From: Vibrio sp. 05-20-BW147
GTDB taxonomy: Bacteria; Pseudomonadota; Gammaproteobacteria; Enterobacterales; Vibrionaceae
Direction: 5' to 3'
DNA: 64,000 bases
Assembly (NCBI RefSeq): GCF_013369385.1
Contig: NZ_SZTO01000005.1
Span: forward strand, 170,087-234,086
Shown here in pieces: positions 1 through 8,954 of the stretch (position 1 is its first letter; each line of letters starts with the position of its first letter). Position numbers and translations under genes: made by a program. The notes beneath the pieces were generated by a model that was not told the DNA's origin, ran no database searches, and saw only the letters and a program-made list of their open reading frames with translations.

Positions 1-80
1 AAACGCCCTAAGATTAAAGTTCAAAAAAAATTCATATTATTTGGAGTAGAATCTCGGTTTGTTAGGGAAATTCTGAATTT

Positions 81-401
81 TTATTCGATAACAACCGCGG
101 TGCCACTGGCAGACACCATCAACATTCCATTACTTTGGCCTAAGACTTCGTAGTCGATATCAACACCCACTATCGCATTAGCACCCAGCTCTCGCGCTTT
201 CTGTTCTAGTTCTTGAAAGGCGATGTTTCTTGCTCGTTCGAGTTCTCTTTCATAAGTGCCAGAGCGTCCACCGACCATGTCTCTAATACCTGCAAACAGA
301 TCTTTAAACAAATTGGCGCCGAGAATCGCTTCGCCCGCAATAACCCCTTTGTAAGCAATAATGCGTTTGCCTTCGATGTGCTGCGTTGTGGTTACGATCA
401 T
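81..401 (-). CDS. YbjQ/UPF0145 family protein
   Basis: A 106-residue protein of the YbjQ (UPF0145, putative heavy-metal-binding) family. It opens with MIVTTT and carries the family pattern of a glycine-rich stretch, a GxxxxYExEL helix (residues ~48-53) and the closing block [16 protein letters not shown] (~73-88). No signal peptide or membrane segment is visible, so it should be a cytoplasmic oligomer. The length matches the family. A GAGGGA ribosome-binding site lies just upstream of the ATG. It is transcribed away from the HD-GYP gene's end and seems to stand alone. The biochemical role of the family is not established; the metal-binding label rests on fold similarity. Confidence 0.85.
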   Translation of the reverse strand: MIVTTTQHIEGKRIIAYKGVIAGEAILGANLFKDLFAGIRDMVGGRSGTYERELERARNIAFQELEQKARELGANAIVGVDIDYEVLGQSNGMLMVSASGTAVVIE

Positions 402-547
402 CGTGTTTCCCTCTATATTGGTTAAAAAGTGAACTTAAAGTATTTCCAGAGGAAATAAAAGCCAATCTAGCGATGGTATTGTACGAATTCAACTCAGCGA
501 TGATCTCTGCCCAAAAGTGGCTTTTGCTCATGTTATCCATTCAAGAA

Positions 548-574
548 AAAGATTTGACGCTAAATGTCGTCAAA
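548..574 (-). terminator. Rho-independent terminator of the HD-GYP gene
   Basis: Read on the minus strand, TTTGACG and CGTCAAA form a 7-bp stem with an 8-nt loop, followed by a T-rich tail (TCTTTTTC). The hairpin overlaps the gene's own TGA stop codon at 570-572. Confidence 0.6.
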
Positions 575-3449
575 ACTGATGCCTCATGTACGTTTTTACT
601 TTCTGAATGTGTGTCTCACGGTCAATTTCAGACCACTGTTTCCGGTCAACAAACGCATTGGCGTATTTTTGGTCGAGCTTGTGGATGAGGAAAAGCACGT
701 AGAGTTTAGGATCAATATGACCCGATGTGGCCATGTTGGTCATGATGTCGAGTGACTCCGCCAATGATTTGCCTTTTTTGTATGGGCGATCGCTGGAGGT
801 CAACGCTTCAAACACATCGGCAATGGCCATGATGCGTGCTGGCACAGAAAGCTGCTCTTCATTTAGGCCAAGCGGGTAGCCTTTGCCATCCATGCGTTCG
901 TGGTGACCGCCAGCAATTTCCGGAATGTTTTTCAAATGTTCAGGATAAGGCAGTCGATTAAGCATAATTTGCGTCTGGATAATATGGTCATTGATGATGA
1001 AACGCTCTTCATCTGTGAGCGTGCCGTAACGCACGGTTAAGTTGTGTAATTCGCCACGATCATACTTATGTTCACCCGGAGTGAGTACGTAATCTCGTTG
1101 CCAACTTTGTGTTGGGTTGATGTTGTTTTCCCATGGTACTTTGTGCACTTCTTTGTCGGCTAAAAGTGGTTCCATGACAGGCAGTTCAGGTTTGTGGGTG
1201 TGGCGCTGCTGTTCTATCCAAGAGATACCGAGTTGGTCATCAAGAGTTCGTTTCCACTCTTTTCCCGCGATGGTTTTTAGGCGTTGGATATCCGCTTCGT
1301 CCATCGATTCTCCGCCCACATTACAGCGGGCGACAAATGCGAACTCTTCATCCAGCTGGCGGTGTAAGGTGGTGAGGTGCGCTTTCGCGGCATCGGGGTC
1401 TTCGCCTTTGTATCTCGCCTTCCAATAGTCGACTTCACCCTGCAGTTTCAGCACTTCAAAGCGCATTCTCACCTCGTGGATGCGATCGTAAATGGTTTCA
1501 AGTTTGGTCGCTTTGTCCACCACATATTCCGGCGTGGTGACTTTACCGCAGTCGTGCATCCAAGCAGCGAGTTTGATCTCTTCCCACTGTTTATTGTTGA
1601 CATGGAAGTTTGGAAAGTACTTGTTGTCACCTTCGGTGACTTCGGTTAACCAAGTGACTAACTGCGGCACACGTTGACAATGGCCACCAGTGTAGGGCGA
1701 CTTGGTATCGATGGCGGATGCGATCAGCTCAATAAAGGCATTGAGCATCTCTTTTTGTTGCTGCATTTGGTCGATGTTGTCTTTGGCGATTTCCGCAAAG
1801 CTGAGTAGCTCTCTTAAAAAAGCATGCTTGGCAAGTTGGGTTTCACTCGGTGGACGCTCGTAACCCACAGTGACAATCCCAACGAGCTGCTTCTCGCGGT
1901 TGAGCAACGGAAAGAGGAAAACATCGGAGTTGAAAATGGTATCTTGATGGCGTTTCAGGGCGTTGGTGTCTCTATCTAAATGAATCGTATCGCCTTCCTT
2001 AAGCTGCGCCATCAGCCAAGGGGTCTCGCTGACAAACTCGTTAATATCGACCTTGAACGGAATGATGGCATGATTGGCCGCAAGTACCAGCTTATTTTCC
2101 TCTTCGGACTTGATGTACAAAAGGATGGTTTCGGCTTTGGTGACTAAATAGGCCTGATGTGCAATGGTCTTCGCTAGTACGGCAAACTCTTGATTACCAG
2201 CGGTATCCCGCAGCAAGCGCAGTAAGTCGTGCAGTGTGTGTTCCATCAGCTCTATGGAGCTGGTTAGGTTGGATACCTCTTTGATTAGACTTTGCGGGTA
2301 ACGAGTTCGTTTGAAGTTGAAACGAGCAATGTTATCGGTCAGATAAACCAAATTCTGCAAGGGTTTTGCTAAGCGGTTTGCCACCAACCAGACGATACAA
2401 AAACAGACGGCAAGGAGCAAAACGGCGGTAATGACTTGCTTGTCGCGCATCGAGAGAAGATCCGCCAAGATTTCCTCTGTTGGAGAAGCTTCGGCTAGGA
2501 AAAGCTGCACTTTGTTGGTCAAATGCACGGGCGTTAAAGTTACCGACCAATCCTCTCCGTCGAATTCCGTTGTTTTGAATTGAGGGTCCTGCATGCCGAG
2601 GTTGGCGAGCAAAGGGGAAAAAATACTCTGTTTGAGTGCTGTTTGCTGCTGTTCAAACGCTGTCGATGGGTCAATGTCCAGTTGATGTTGCGCCAGTAGT
2701 CGGCCTTCTTTATCCAACAATGCTAAGCGGGTTTGTGGAGAATAGGCCAACTGTTTAATTTGATTCGAGAGGCTGGCTAATGTGAAATCTGCACCAACGA
2801 CGTATTGACCATTTGCTGATCGTCTCGATAGGGTTACGCCGTTGGTTTTGAGAAAAAAGAAGAAGTAGGGCTCCGTGAGTCGTATTTCTCCGTCGCGTTC
2901 AGCGTTGATAAACCAAGGCCTCACTCGTGGGTCAAGCGTGTTGTCGCTGGTTTTCTTTTGCGCGATTTTCTTGAACTGATCATCAAGGTAAATGAACTCA
3001 TTGGTGCCATCGACATCCGTATTATTGATCAAAAAAAAGGTATTGGTTGGCGCGTCAAAACTGCTGCGTATTTCCGATGAGCTCAGTATTCGATATTGCG
3101 TAAACATCCCCGTTTCGGAGGCGTGGTAAAGCGCGACAAGATTTGGGTTTTCCTCAAAAATGTGTGCAAGCGTCTCTAACCAAGGCTTGAATTTCTCTGG
3201 CTGCTTATAGTCCTCGAGAAAGGAGCTGACCGACATAAAATCGAGTGTGGTCAAAATGGGCCCCACCGAGGTCTGAAAAGCCGATTCCAATTTATGGGCG
3301 TGTTCGTTACTTAAACTTTCAGCCGTTTTGGTTAACAGAGTTTGGGAATGGGTGTAGCTGATCGCAATAAGAGCCACGCCCACTATAGTGGTAAGAAAGA
3401 GGAACAGGCTAGTGATATGAATACTCAGAGGGTAACGTTGTTTCTTCAT
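570..3449 (-). CDS. Membrane-bound Cache/GAF HD-GYP c-di-GMP phosphodiesterase
   Basis: A 959-residue sensory phosphodiesterase predicted to hydrolyse cyclic di-GMP. An N-terminal membrane helix (~12-34) is followed by a periplasmic region resembling a double Cache domain (~40-330), a second helix (~340-362), a HAMP-like linker, a GAF-like domain (~410-580) and an HD-GYP domain. The metal-binding MHDCGK is at ~630-635 and the signature HHERMDGKGYP at ~849-859. In ordinary HD-GYP domains these two motifs lie about 60-70 residues apart. Here they are ~215 apart, so ~150 residues are inserted between them. Large Vibrio HD-GYP proteins with Cache sensors are known, but the ligand of this one cannot be read from sequence. 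It is monocistronic with its own terminator. Confidence 0.9.
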   Translation of the reverse strand: MKKQRYPLSIHITSLFLFLTTIVGVALIAISYTHSQTLLTKTAESLSNEHAHKLESAFQTSVGPILTTLDFMSVSSFLEDYKQPEKFKPWLETLAHIFEENPNLVALYHASETGMFTQYRILSSSEIRSSFDAPTNTFFLINNTDVDGTNEFIYLDDQFKKIAQKKTSDNTLDPRVRPWFINAERDGEIRLTEPYFFFFLKTNGVTLSRRSANGQYVVGADFTLASLSNQIKQLAYSPQTRLALLDKEGRLLAQHQLDIDPSTAFEQQQTALKQSIFSPLLANLGMQDPQFKTTEFDGEDWSVTLTPVHLTNKVQLFLAEASPTEEILADLLSMRDKQVITAVLLLAVCFCIVWLVANRLAKPLQNLVYLTDNIARFNFKRTRYPQSLIKEVSNLTSSIELMEHTLHDLLRLLRDTAGNQEFAVLAKTIAHQAYLVTKAETILLYIKSEEENKLVLAANHAIIPFKVDINEFVSETPWLMAQLKEGDTIHLDRDTNALKRHQDTIFNSDVFLFPLLNREKQLVGIVTVGYERPPSETQLAKHAFLRELLSFAEIAKDNIDQMQQQKEMLNAFIELIASAIDTKSPYTGGHCQRVPQLVTWLTEVTEGDNKYFPNFHVNNKQWEEIKLAAWMHDCGKVTTPEYVVDKATKLETIYDRIHEVRMRFEVLKLQGEVDYWKARYKGEDPDAAKAHLTTLHRQLDEEFAFVARCNVGGESMDEADIQRLKTIAGKEWKRTLDDQLGISWIEQQRHTHKPELPVMEPLLADKEVHKVPWENNINPTQSWQRDYVLTPGEHKYDRGELHNLTVRYGTLTDEERFIINDHIIQTQIMLNRLPYPEHLKNIPEIAGGHHERMDGKGYPLGLNEEQLSVPARIMAIADVFEALTSSDRPYKKGKSLAESLDIMTNMATSGHIDPKLYVLFLIHKLDQKYANAFVDRKQWSEIDRETHIQKVKTYMRHQF

Positions 3450-3644
3450 GAGCGCTCCGGGTTCGCATCAACAAACTCGTTACTGTCACCCGTTCAAACC
3501 ATTAGGGGGTGTTCAGTCAAATCGAGACATGGTAGTTACTTTGAATAAGTATTGTCGAAATTATCCGGCTTGCCAAAAAATAACTGGTTGATTTTTAGCC
3601 TATATACGCTAGCGTGTTTACTAGGCAAGCAAGGAGGCAAAAGG

Positions 3645-4085
3645 ATGTTGACACTGAATTATCATATCGAAATCGAGGCCAACGCAGAAAAAGTGTGGCA
3701 AGTGCTCACCGATTTTGAGCTTTATAAGCAATGGGCTAAAGCGTTTTCTCCACAATCGCAGTTCGACGGTGTTTGGCGCGAGGGGGAAGATATCAAATTT
3801 TTTGACCCAGACATGGGCGGCACGCGAGCGGTCATTGACGCAATAGAGCCTCAACAACGCATCGAATTTCATCATGTTGCCATCTTTAATCCTGACCATA
3901 TTCAAGATATCGACAGCGATGTGGCGATGAAATGGATTGGTTCTACGGAACGTTACCAACTTCGCCCGAAAGACGGCAGGTTACTGTTGATGGTGACCAT
4001 CACGACACACAGCGATTTTGTTTCCATGTTCAATCATGGTTGGGAAAAGGCGCTTCCCCTGATAAAAGCGCTGAGTGAAGAGTAA
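3645..4085 (+). CDS. SRPBCC (polyketide cyclase/START-like) family protein
   Basis: A 146-residue soluble protein with the SRPBCC helix-grip fold pattern: an N-terminal beta strand followed by the helix containing KVWQVLTDFELYKQW (~16-30), then the FNHGWEKALPLIK C-terminal helix (~127-139). The family binds small hydrophobic ligands; no specific ligand can be named. A longer frame opens upstream at 3552, but the start at 3645 is chosen because a strong AAGGAGG lies 7 bases before it and the upstream residues are not family-like. It is transcribed with the following PHP gene, 82 bp downstream, in the same direction. Confidence 0.8.
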   Translation: MLTLNYHIEIEANAEKVWQVLTDFELYKQWAKAFSPQSQFDGVWREGEDIKFFDPDMGGTRAVIDAIEPQQRIEFHHVAIFNPDHIQDIDSDVAMKWIGSTERYQLRPKDGRLLLMVTITTHSDFVSMFNHGWEKALPLIKALSEE

Positions 4086-4167
4086 ACTTATTTCACATCA
4101 GATCGTTGCGCTACGAAGTGTCGTACAATGTCGATGTCAATCCGATTAAGTGAACTAGAGAAGTGAA

Positions 4168-4917
4168 ATGGAACTGAAGATCGACACACATAGCCATACT
4201 TATGCGAGTGGCCACGCCTATAGCACGCTGATTGAAAATGCGCGTAGCGCGAAAGAAAACGGCTTGGCGATGTTTTGTACCACCGACCATGCAGAATCCA
4301 TGCCCGGAGCGCCTCACTATTGGTTTTTCGCCAACCAACGTGTCTTGCCTCGTTTCCTCGAAGGCGTGGCGATTTTACGCGGTGTGGAAGCCAATATTCT
4401 CAATACCGAAGGAGAGATTGACCTCCCTCTCAGCGTGGACCCCAATTTGGATTGGGCGATAGCCAGTTTCCATGAGCCTGTTTTTGCTCCTTCCAATAAA
4501 GAAGCGCACACCCAAGCATTGCTCAATGTGATTCAATCTGGTCGTGTTGATGCGTTGGGGCATTTGGGTAATCCACACTTTGATTTTGATTTCCATGCGG
4601 TATTGCTCTGCGCTAAAGAACATAACGTGGCCATCGAGATCAATAATTCCACTTTGAAAGGGCATAGCCGAGTCGGCAGTGTTGAGCGCTGTTATGAGAT
4701 TGCGCGAGTGGGTAAAGCGCTTGGCGTCTATTTTACAACGGGCAGTGATGCACATTTTTGTCACGATGTTGGCAAGTTGGATCTCGCTAGAGAGCTACTG
4801 ACTTCACTCGATATCGATTCCCGTCAAGTGATCACGCACAGCCCAGAGCAGTTCCTGAACTTTCTTGAGTTGAGGGGACGTGGAGTGATTGAAGAATTTG
4901 CCTCTCTCCGTAAGTGA
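4168..4917 (+). CDS. ycdX: YcdX-type PHP-domain phosphatase
   Basis: A 249-residue metal-dependent phosphatase of the PHP family, close in length and sequence to E. coli YcdX. The metal ligands are visible: DTHSHT (residues ~6-11), TTDHAE (~39-44), a glutamate in RGVEAN (~72-77), the histidine of IASFHEP (~98-104), GHLGNPH (~131-137) and TGSDAH (~191-196). The family binds a trinuclear zinc cluster and hydrolyses phosphomonoesters; the physiological substrate is unclear. Cytoplasmic, with no signal peptide. The ATG is preceded by an AGAGAAG-like ribosome-binding site. Confidence 0.9.
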   Translation: MELKIDTHSHTYASGHAYSTLIENARSAKENGLAMFCTTDHAESMPGAPHYWFFANQRVLPRFLEGVAILRGVEANILNTEGEIDLPLSVDPNLDWAIASFHEPVFAPSNKEAHTQALLNVIQSGRVDALGHLGNPHFDFDFHAVLLCAKEHNVAIEINNSTLKGHSRVGSVERCYEIARVGKALGVYFTTGSDAHFCHDVGKLDLARELLTSLDIDSRQVITHSPEQFLNFLELRGRGVIEEFASLRK

Positions 4918-5001
4918 TATTTACAATTTCTTTACCCTATTATCGAGGCTCATAGAGTACACTTGCAGCGCAAAATAACCACAACAAAACTCGGAGAAGT
5001 A

Positions 5002-5403
5002 ATGAAGTTAAGTAAAGTGCTGCTAGGTTCAGTTTTGGTATTGGCCTCTTTTTCAGGATTGGCAAGCGAAGAAACCAAAGTCGATTTGAAAGCCAACATG
5101 AAAGAGATGAAGCTGGAGTTTCGTCAAGCAGCAGAAGCGCAGGATATTGAGTCAATGCAAGCGGCGGTTAAGCAGCTGATCACTTTGGTGGAAAACTCAA
5201 AAACCGGTGAATACGCACCAGAAAAAAATGACTTGTACCAAGAAGGCTTCAACAAGCTGACCATTGCGCTGGACAAAGTCAACGGTGAGCTGGCTCAGGG
5301 AAATCTTGAGGCCGCCAAGCAAGCACTGGTTGAAGTGGATGAGCTGCGTAAAGAGTACCACGAGAAGAAGAAAACCAGCATCTGGGGTAAGTTGTTTAGC
5401 TAA
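5002..5403 (+). CDS. cybC: Periplasmic cytochrome b562 family protein
   Basis: A 133-residue exported four-helix-bundle haem protein of the cytochrome b562 family. The signal peptide is residues 1-21, cleaved near LAS/EET. Both axial haem ligands of the family appear conserved: the methionine in DLKANMKEM near the mature N-terminus and the histidine in KEYHEKK near the C-terminus. The mature length (~112) is close to E. coli CybC (~106). The start at 5002 is preferred over an in-frame codon at 4963 because it follows GGAGAAGTA and begins a typical signal peptide. The family is thought to carry electrons in the periplasm, partner unknown. Confidence 0.8.
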   Translation: MKLSKVLLGSVLVLASFSGLASEETKVDLKANMKEMKLEFRQAAEAQDIESMQAAVKQLITLVENSKTGEYAPEKNDLYQEGFNKLTIALDKVNGELAQGNLEAAKQALVEVDELRKEYHEKKKTSIWGKLFS

Positions 5404-5433
5404 CCTCCACTCTTGAATGTCCTGATTAACCCG

Positions 5434-5463
5434 AAAGAGCTCATAACGGATGAGCTCTTTTTT
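5434..5463 (+). terminator. Rho-independent terminator after cybC
   Basis: A perfect 11-bp stem (AAAGAGCTCAT / ATGAGCTCTTT) with a 5-nt loop, running into six T residues. Confidence 0.9.
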
Positions 5464-5526
5464 GTGGGACTCAGAAAAGGGTTCACCTTTTGCAGCAGAC
5501 AATCTCGTTTTTGGCCTCTATTTGTT

Positions 5527-5542
5527 GTGATAAACGAATCAC
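5527..5542. promoter_or_regulatory. Inverted repeat upstream of the DUF2946-PepSY pair
   Basis: GTGAT and ATCAC form an inverted repeat separated by six bases, about 70 bp before the DUF2946 start. It resembles a CRP/FNR-class half-site pair, but the outer bases do not fit consensus, so the regulator is unknown. Confidence 0.3.
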
Positions 5543-5612
5543 TTATTCACCTCCATTTTGCAAGTATTGACGCTTTGCTATAACATTTCGAGCAAATTGT
5601 TAAACAACGGTT

Positions 5613-5972
5613 ATGATGCGTTTCTCTTCTTTCCATCGTTCAATGCTCGTGGCGACCGCGTTAAGCTGGGTACTAGTCACGCTAATGCCTGTTATCAATG
5701 CTCATGGTAGCAGCGCAGGCGTATGGGCGACGCTGTGTACCGTTAATGGCTTTGAACTGGTTCAAATAGAAGAAGGCGAAGAGGTGCCTACCCACAGTGG
5801 TAAGCCTTGTCCATTTAGCCATTTTTCTACCTTCCACCAAGATTCGCTTCCAACTGCACTTGTTCTTACACGACAGAGCTTGGTTATTTCAGACAGCTAC
5901 ACTTTTTTGGCTCTAAGTGTACGATTTGAAAGACAAGTTCCGCGCGCGCCTCCTTTCATGACGCTGACTTAA
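5613..5972 (+). CDS. DUF2946-like exported small protein
   Basis: A 119-residue protein with an N-terminal hydrophobic segment (~8-30) ending in NAHGS, suggesting a signal peptide or anchor. A conserved-looking GKPCPFSHFSTF stretch (~62-73) fits DUF2946, whose members keep a CPxC/CPF motif and often sit beside metal-transport genes. It ends 107 bp before the PepSY membrane protein on the same strand, so the two are probably co-transcribed. A second ATG follows at once (5616), and neither has a strong ribosome-binding site. A role in metal or haem handling is inferred from family context only. Confidence 0.65.
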   Translation: MMRFSSFHRSMLVATALSWVLVTLMPVINAHGSSAGVWATLCTVNGFELVQIEEGEEVPTHSGKPCPFSHFSTFHQDSLPTALVLTRQSLVISDSYTFLALSVRFERQVPRAPPFMTLT

Positions 5973-6079
5973 TACAAAACCTAAAACAACACTCATTTAA
6001 GTAAAGTCAACACGCTCAAAGCGCACTGTTTCCTTTTCGGTCACGGTGTTTTTTAGCGTTCGCAAAAGGAATTTATAAA

Positions 6080-7495
6080 ATGTTGAGCGATCACTCTAAG
6101 ACCGCCAAACCCAGCTCGCGTGCAAAATCTCGCTACTTTCTCACCTGGCGTTGGCATTTTTATGCCGGGCTGTTTGTTATCCCCTTTATGCTGATGCTCA
6201 GTGTCACCGGGCTTGTGATGCTGTTTGATGATGAAATCGAATTTGCTCGCTATCAATCCATTCTTCAAGTCACGCCTCAACATCATGAGGTATTGCCATC
6301 TGTTCAGCTGGCCAACTTGCAAGCGCGTTATCCAGAGGGTACCGTTACCCAATTTGTGCCTGCGAAACAGGTCGATTTGGCCAACCGTTTTAACGTCAAG
6401 TTTGCCGACGGCACCTCCCGCTTTGTTACGGTGGATCCCTACACTGGTGCGGTACTTGGCACGATTGATCGCAGTGACAGTTGGTACCAATTGGCGAATG
6501 ATATCCACGGAGAGCTGCTGATGGGGGAGTATGGCGATTACCTCATCGAAGTGGCAGCCAGTTTGTCTATTTTGTTACTGGTGACGGGGATTTACTTGTG
6601 GTGGCCACGAGATAATGCCAGCCGTGCGGGCTTTTTGCGCCTGCGTTTGAACTCAGGCAAGCGCGTGATGATGCGAGATCTGCACGCCAATCTCGGTGGG
6701 CTAACCAGCATTGTTCTGCTCTTTTTCTTGCTTTCCGGCTTGGCGTGGGCAGGCATTTGGGGAGGCAAGTTTGTGCAACCTTGGAGTAGCTTTCCTGCGC
6801 AGAAATGGGACGATGTGCCGCTTTCTACCCTCACACACCAAGATCTGAACCACGGCAGCGAAGAAGAAATGCCGTGGAATCTGGAACAAACGCCACTGCC
6901 AGCCTCTCACGATCACAGCAAAATGATGGATTCAGAGCATCACACCATGATGGAAAACATTGGCATTGATGCCATGGTGAGCAAGGCGCGTGAGTTAGGA
7001 TTTACCCACTACAAACTCAATTTTCCTCGCTCAGAGACAGGCGTCTTTACCCTTTCTGCCAACACCATGAGCGGCGACATTATCGACCCAACGCAGGATC
7101 GCACCAGCCATTTTGATCAATACAGTGGCGCGTTATTGGCCGATGTAACATGGGAAGATTACAACCTCATCGCCAAGGCCATGGCGGCAGGGATTGCGCT
7201 GCACCAAGGAGACATCAGTGTGTTCAATAAAGTGGCCAACGCGCTATTGTGTTTGGGCTTTGTGGTGATTGCCGTGACAGGGGGAATCATGTGGTGGCTT
7301 CGTCGCCCTGTTGGTCAGGGTAAGCTGGGCGTGCCCGCAAAATTTGCCAGCGATGGCGTGTGGAAAACGGCGTTGGTGACGCTCGTGGTGATCGGCGTGC
7401 TCTTCCCGCTGGCGGGCGCAAGCATTGCGGTGGCACTGCTGCTTGATTGGCTGCTGTTTAATCGTGTTGAACGTCTGAAAACGGTGTTTAGCTAG
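6080..7495 (+). CDS. PepSY-associated TM helix (PiuB-like) membrane protein
   Basis: A 471-residue inner-membrane protein of the PepSY_TM family. About four membrane helices are visible: ~29-51 (FYAGLFVIPFMLML...), ~152-172, ~207-230 and ~380-400, with a further hydrophobic pair near the C-terminus (~430-460). The long periplasmic loops hold PepSY-like regions. One loop has an unusual His/Met-rich run around residues 275-293, with HDHSKMMDSEHHTMM. Such runs bind copper or other soft metals in other proteins. The family includes iron-regulated membrane proteins and putative ferric reductases. The partner is the upstream DUF2946 protein. The exact activity is not established. Confidence 0.85.
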   Translation: MLSDHSKTAKPSSRAKSRYFLTWRWHFYAGLFVIPFMLMLSVTGLVMLFDDEIEFARYQSILQVTPQHHEVLPSVQLANLQARYPEGTVTQFVPAKQVDLANRFNVKFADGTSRFVTVDPYTGAVLGTIDRSDSWYQLANDIHGELLMGEYGDYLIEVAASLSILLLVTGIYLWWPRDNASRAGFLRLRLNSGKRVMMRDLHANLGGLTSIVLLFFLLSGLAWAGIWGGKFVQPWSSFPAQKWDDVPLSTLTHQDLNHGSEEEMPWNLEQTPLPASHDHSKMMDSEHHTMMENIGIDAMVSKARELGFTHYKLNFPRSETGVFTLSANTMSGDIIDPTQDRTSHFDQYSGALLADVTWEDYNLIAKAMAAGIALHQGDISVFNKVANALLCLGFVVIAVTGGIMWWLRRPVGQGKLGVPAKFASDGVWKTALVTLVVIGVLFPLAGASIAVALLLDWLLFNRVERLKTVFS

Positions 7496-7509
7496 CCGTT
7501 AAGCTCAGT

Positions 7510-7582
7510 GATTTGAATCGAGCGATTTGAATCGATCTATTTGAAATAGAGAGGTTTGAATAGCGCGTTTTAAATAGATCGC
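7510..7582. repeat. Degenerate ~14-bp tandem repeat
   Basis: About five imperfect copies in a row between two convergent genes, units starting at 7510, 7524, 7538, 7552 and 7567. The first two read GATTTGAATCGAGC and GATTTGAATCGATC; later copies diverge and drift to 15-16 bases. Confidence 0.7.
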
Positions 7583-7595
7583 AGAACGCGTTCTT

Positions 7596-7627
7596 AGGTG
7601 ATTTGGGTACTCGCGCCCAAATCACCT
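7596..7627. terminator. Strong hairpin between convergent genes
   Basis: A perfect 12-bp stem (AGGTGATTTGGG / CCCAAATCACCT) with an 8-nt loop, placed between the ends of the PepSY and VOC genes. No clear T-run follows on either strand, so it may block or stabilise transcripts rather than act as a classical terminator. Confidence 0.5.
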
Positions 7628-7659
7628 TGGTTAGCGTGATAACGCTATCGTTGGTAAAG

Positions 7660-8046
7660 CTACTGTTGGTACAACTCCAACGGCAGGCCATCAGGGTCGG
7701 CGAAAAAGGTGTACTGCTTACCGGTAAATTCATCGATTCGGATAGGCTCGACGAACACATTGTGGCTTTCTAAATAGTCTTTCATTTGCACAATGTCATC
7801 CACCACAAACGCCAAATGCCTTAACCCTTGCGCTTCGGGGAAACTGGGCCGCTCTGGCGCATTAGGAAAACTAAACAGTTCGATCTGCGTACCACAAGGC
7901 AGCGCCAGATCAAGCTTATAAGAGTCTCGTGCTTCGCGGTAATTTTCTGCAATGATCGTCAGCCCCAACAGTTCACTGTAGAACTGCTTTGAGCGAGGGT
8001 AGTCGGAACAAATAATCGCGACATGATGAACGGTTTTCAGCATCAC
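7660..8046 (-). CDS. VOC (glyoxalase/bleomycin-resistance) family protein
   Basis: A 128-residue metal-dependent VOC protein of the YaeR/SMU1112c-like group. It shows two beta-alpha-beta-beta-beta modules. The likely metal ligands are the histidine of VHHVAI (~6-11), the glutamate of TQIELFSF (~53-60), the histidine of GLRHLAFVV (~74-82) and the glutamate of GLPLELYQQ at the C-terminus. Its start overlaps the end of the LysR gene by 4 bp on the same strand, implying translational coupling. Family members act in dioxygenase, isomerase or glutathione-transfer reactions; the substrate is unknown here. A second methionine directly follows the first. Confidence 0.85.
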   Translation of the reverse strand: MMLKTVHHVAIICSDYPRSKQFYSELLGLTIIAENYREARDSYKLDLALPCGTQIELFSFPNAPERPSFPEAQGLRHLAFVVDDIVQMKDYLESHNVFVEPIRIDEFTGKQYTFFADPDGLPLELYQQ

Positions 8047-8954
8047 AACACCAATTTCTGGTTAATAAAATCGATAAACACGCGCAAACGAGCGGGCATG
8101 TATTTGGTTTGCGGATATTGCATGGCAATCGCGCCGTGATAATTACTTTTGATCATCCAATCGTCCAACACCTTAACCACTTCACCGCGTTCAAGCGCAT
8201 CGCGAATCACAAAATCATGGAAGATGCCGATGCCGAGTCCTTGTTTGACGCCGTTGAGGCGCATTTGCGAATGGTTAACGGCATAGCGACCAGAAACGGC
8301 CACCGAATAAAACGCTTCATCTTTAAAGAATGACCACAGGTTGTCTTTGTCGTTTTCCGCCAAATACAAGCAGTCATGCTCAGTGAGTTCGGTCGGGTGG
8401 GTGGGCATGCCGCGCTGCGCTAGGTAATCCGGAGAGGCGCACAAAACCAGATGGGTTTTACTGAGCTCTTTGAGCACCAAATTTTCATCCGGTTTGTCGG
8501 TCAGTTTAAACGCCACGTCAATATTGTCGCGAAACAGATCAATCTCGCCGTCTGCGGCGCGCAGTTTGAGTTGGATATTCGGGTACTGCTGCAAAAAGGG
8601 CACCACAAAGGGTTGCAACACGGAATTCAAAAACGCTTCTGGTGCCGCCACGGTTAAGGCGCCAGCCGGCTCACTGTGGTCAGAGGCTGAAATCTCAATC
8701 GCTTGCTGAGCGGCATTCACCATCGCAATGCTTTGGTCATACACCTTTTGTCCCGCCTGAGTGATGAGCAATTTGCGCGTGGTGCGTTCAAACAATTTCA
8801 CCTGCAATGCCTGTTCTAAGCGGGTGATCAACTTGCTTAACGCGGAAGGGGTCACATCGAGCTTTTTTGCTGCGGCGGTAAAACTGCCCTCATTCACCAC
8901 CAAGATAAAACTGGCAAGATCGGGCAGGAGGGCGATGAGTTTCGGGTTAACCAT
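8043..8954 (-). CDS. LysR-family transcriptional regulator
   Basis: A 303-residue LysR regulator. The N-terminal winged helix-turn-helix covers ~10-70 (FILVVNEGSFTAAAKKLDV..., LSKLITRLEQAL). It is followed by a periplasmic-binding-protein-like effector domain from ~95 to the end, closest in style to the CrgA/DmlR subgroup. The downstream VOC gene overlaps it by 4 bp and is likely in the same transcript. An MFS transporter gene diverges from it 316 bp away and is a plausible target, since LysR regulators often control divergent neighbours. The inducer is unknown. Confidence 0.9.
   Translation of the reverse strand: MVNPKLIALLPDLASFILVVNEGSFTAAAKKLDVTPSALSKLITRLEQALQVKLFERTTRKLLITQAGQKVYDQSIAMVNAAQQAIEISASDHSEPAGALTVAAPEAFLNSVLQPFVVPFLQQYPNIQLKLRAADGEIDLFRDNIDVAFKLTDKPDENLVLKELSKTHLVLCASPDYLAQRGMPTHPTELTEHDCLYLAENDKDNLWSFFKDEAFYSVAVSGRYAVNHSQMRLNGVKQGLGIGIFHDFVIRDALERGEVVKVLDDWMIKSNYHGAIAMQYPQTKYMPARLRVFIDFINQKLVL

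Noticed and set aside
5527..5542. CRP site before the DUF2946 gene
   Set aside because: The TGTGA and TCAC half-sites are separated by eight rather than six bases, so it does not fit CRP; left as an unassigned inverted repeat.
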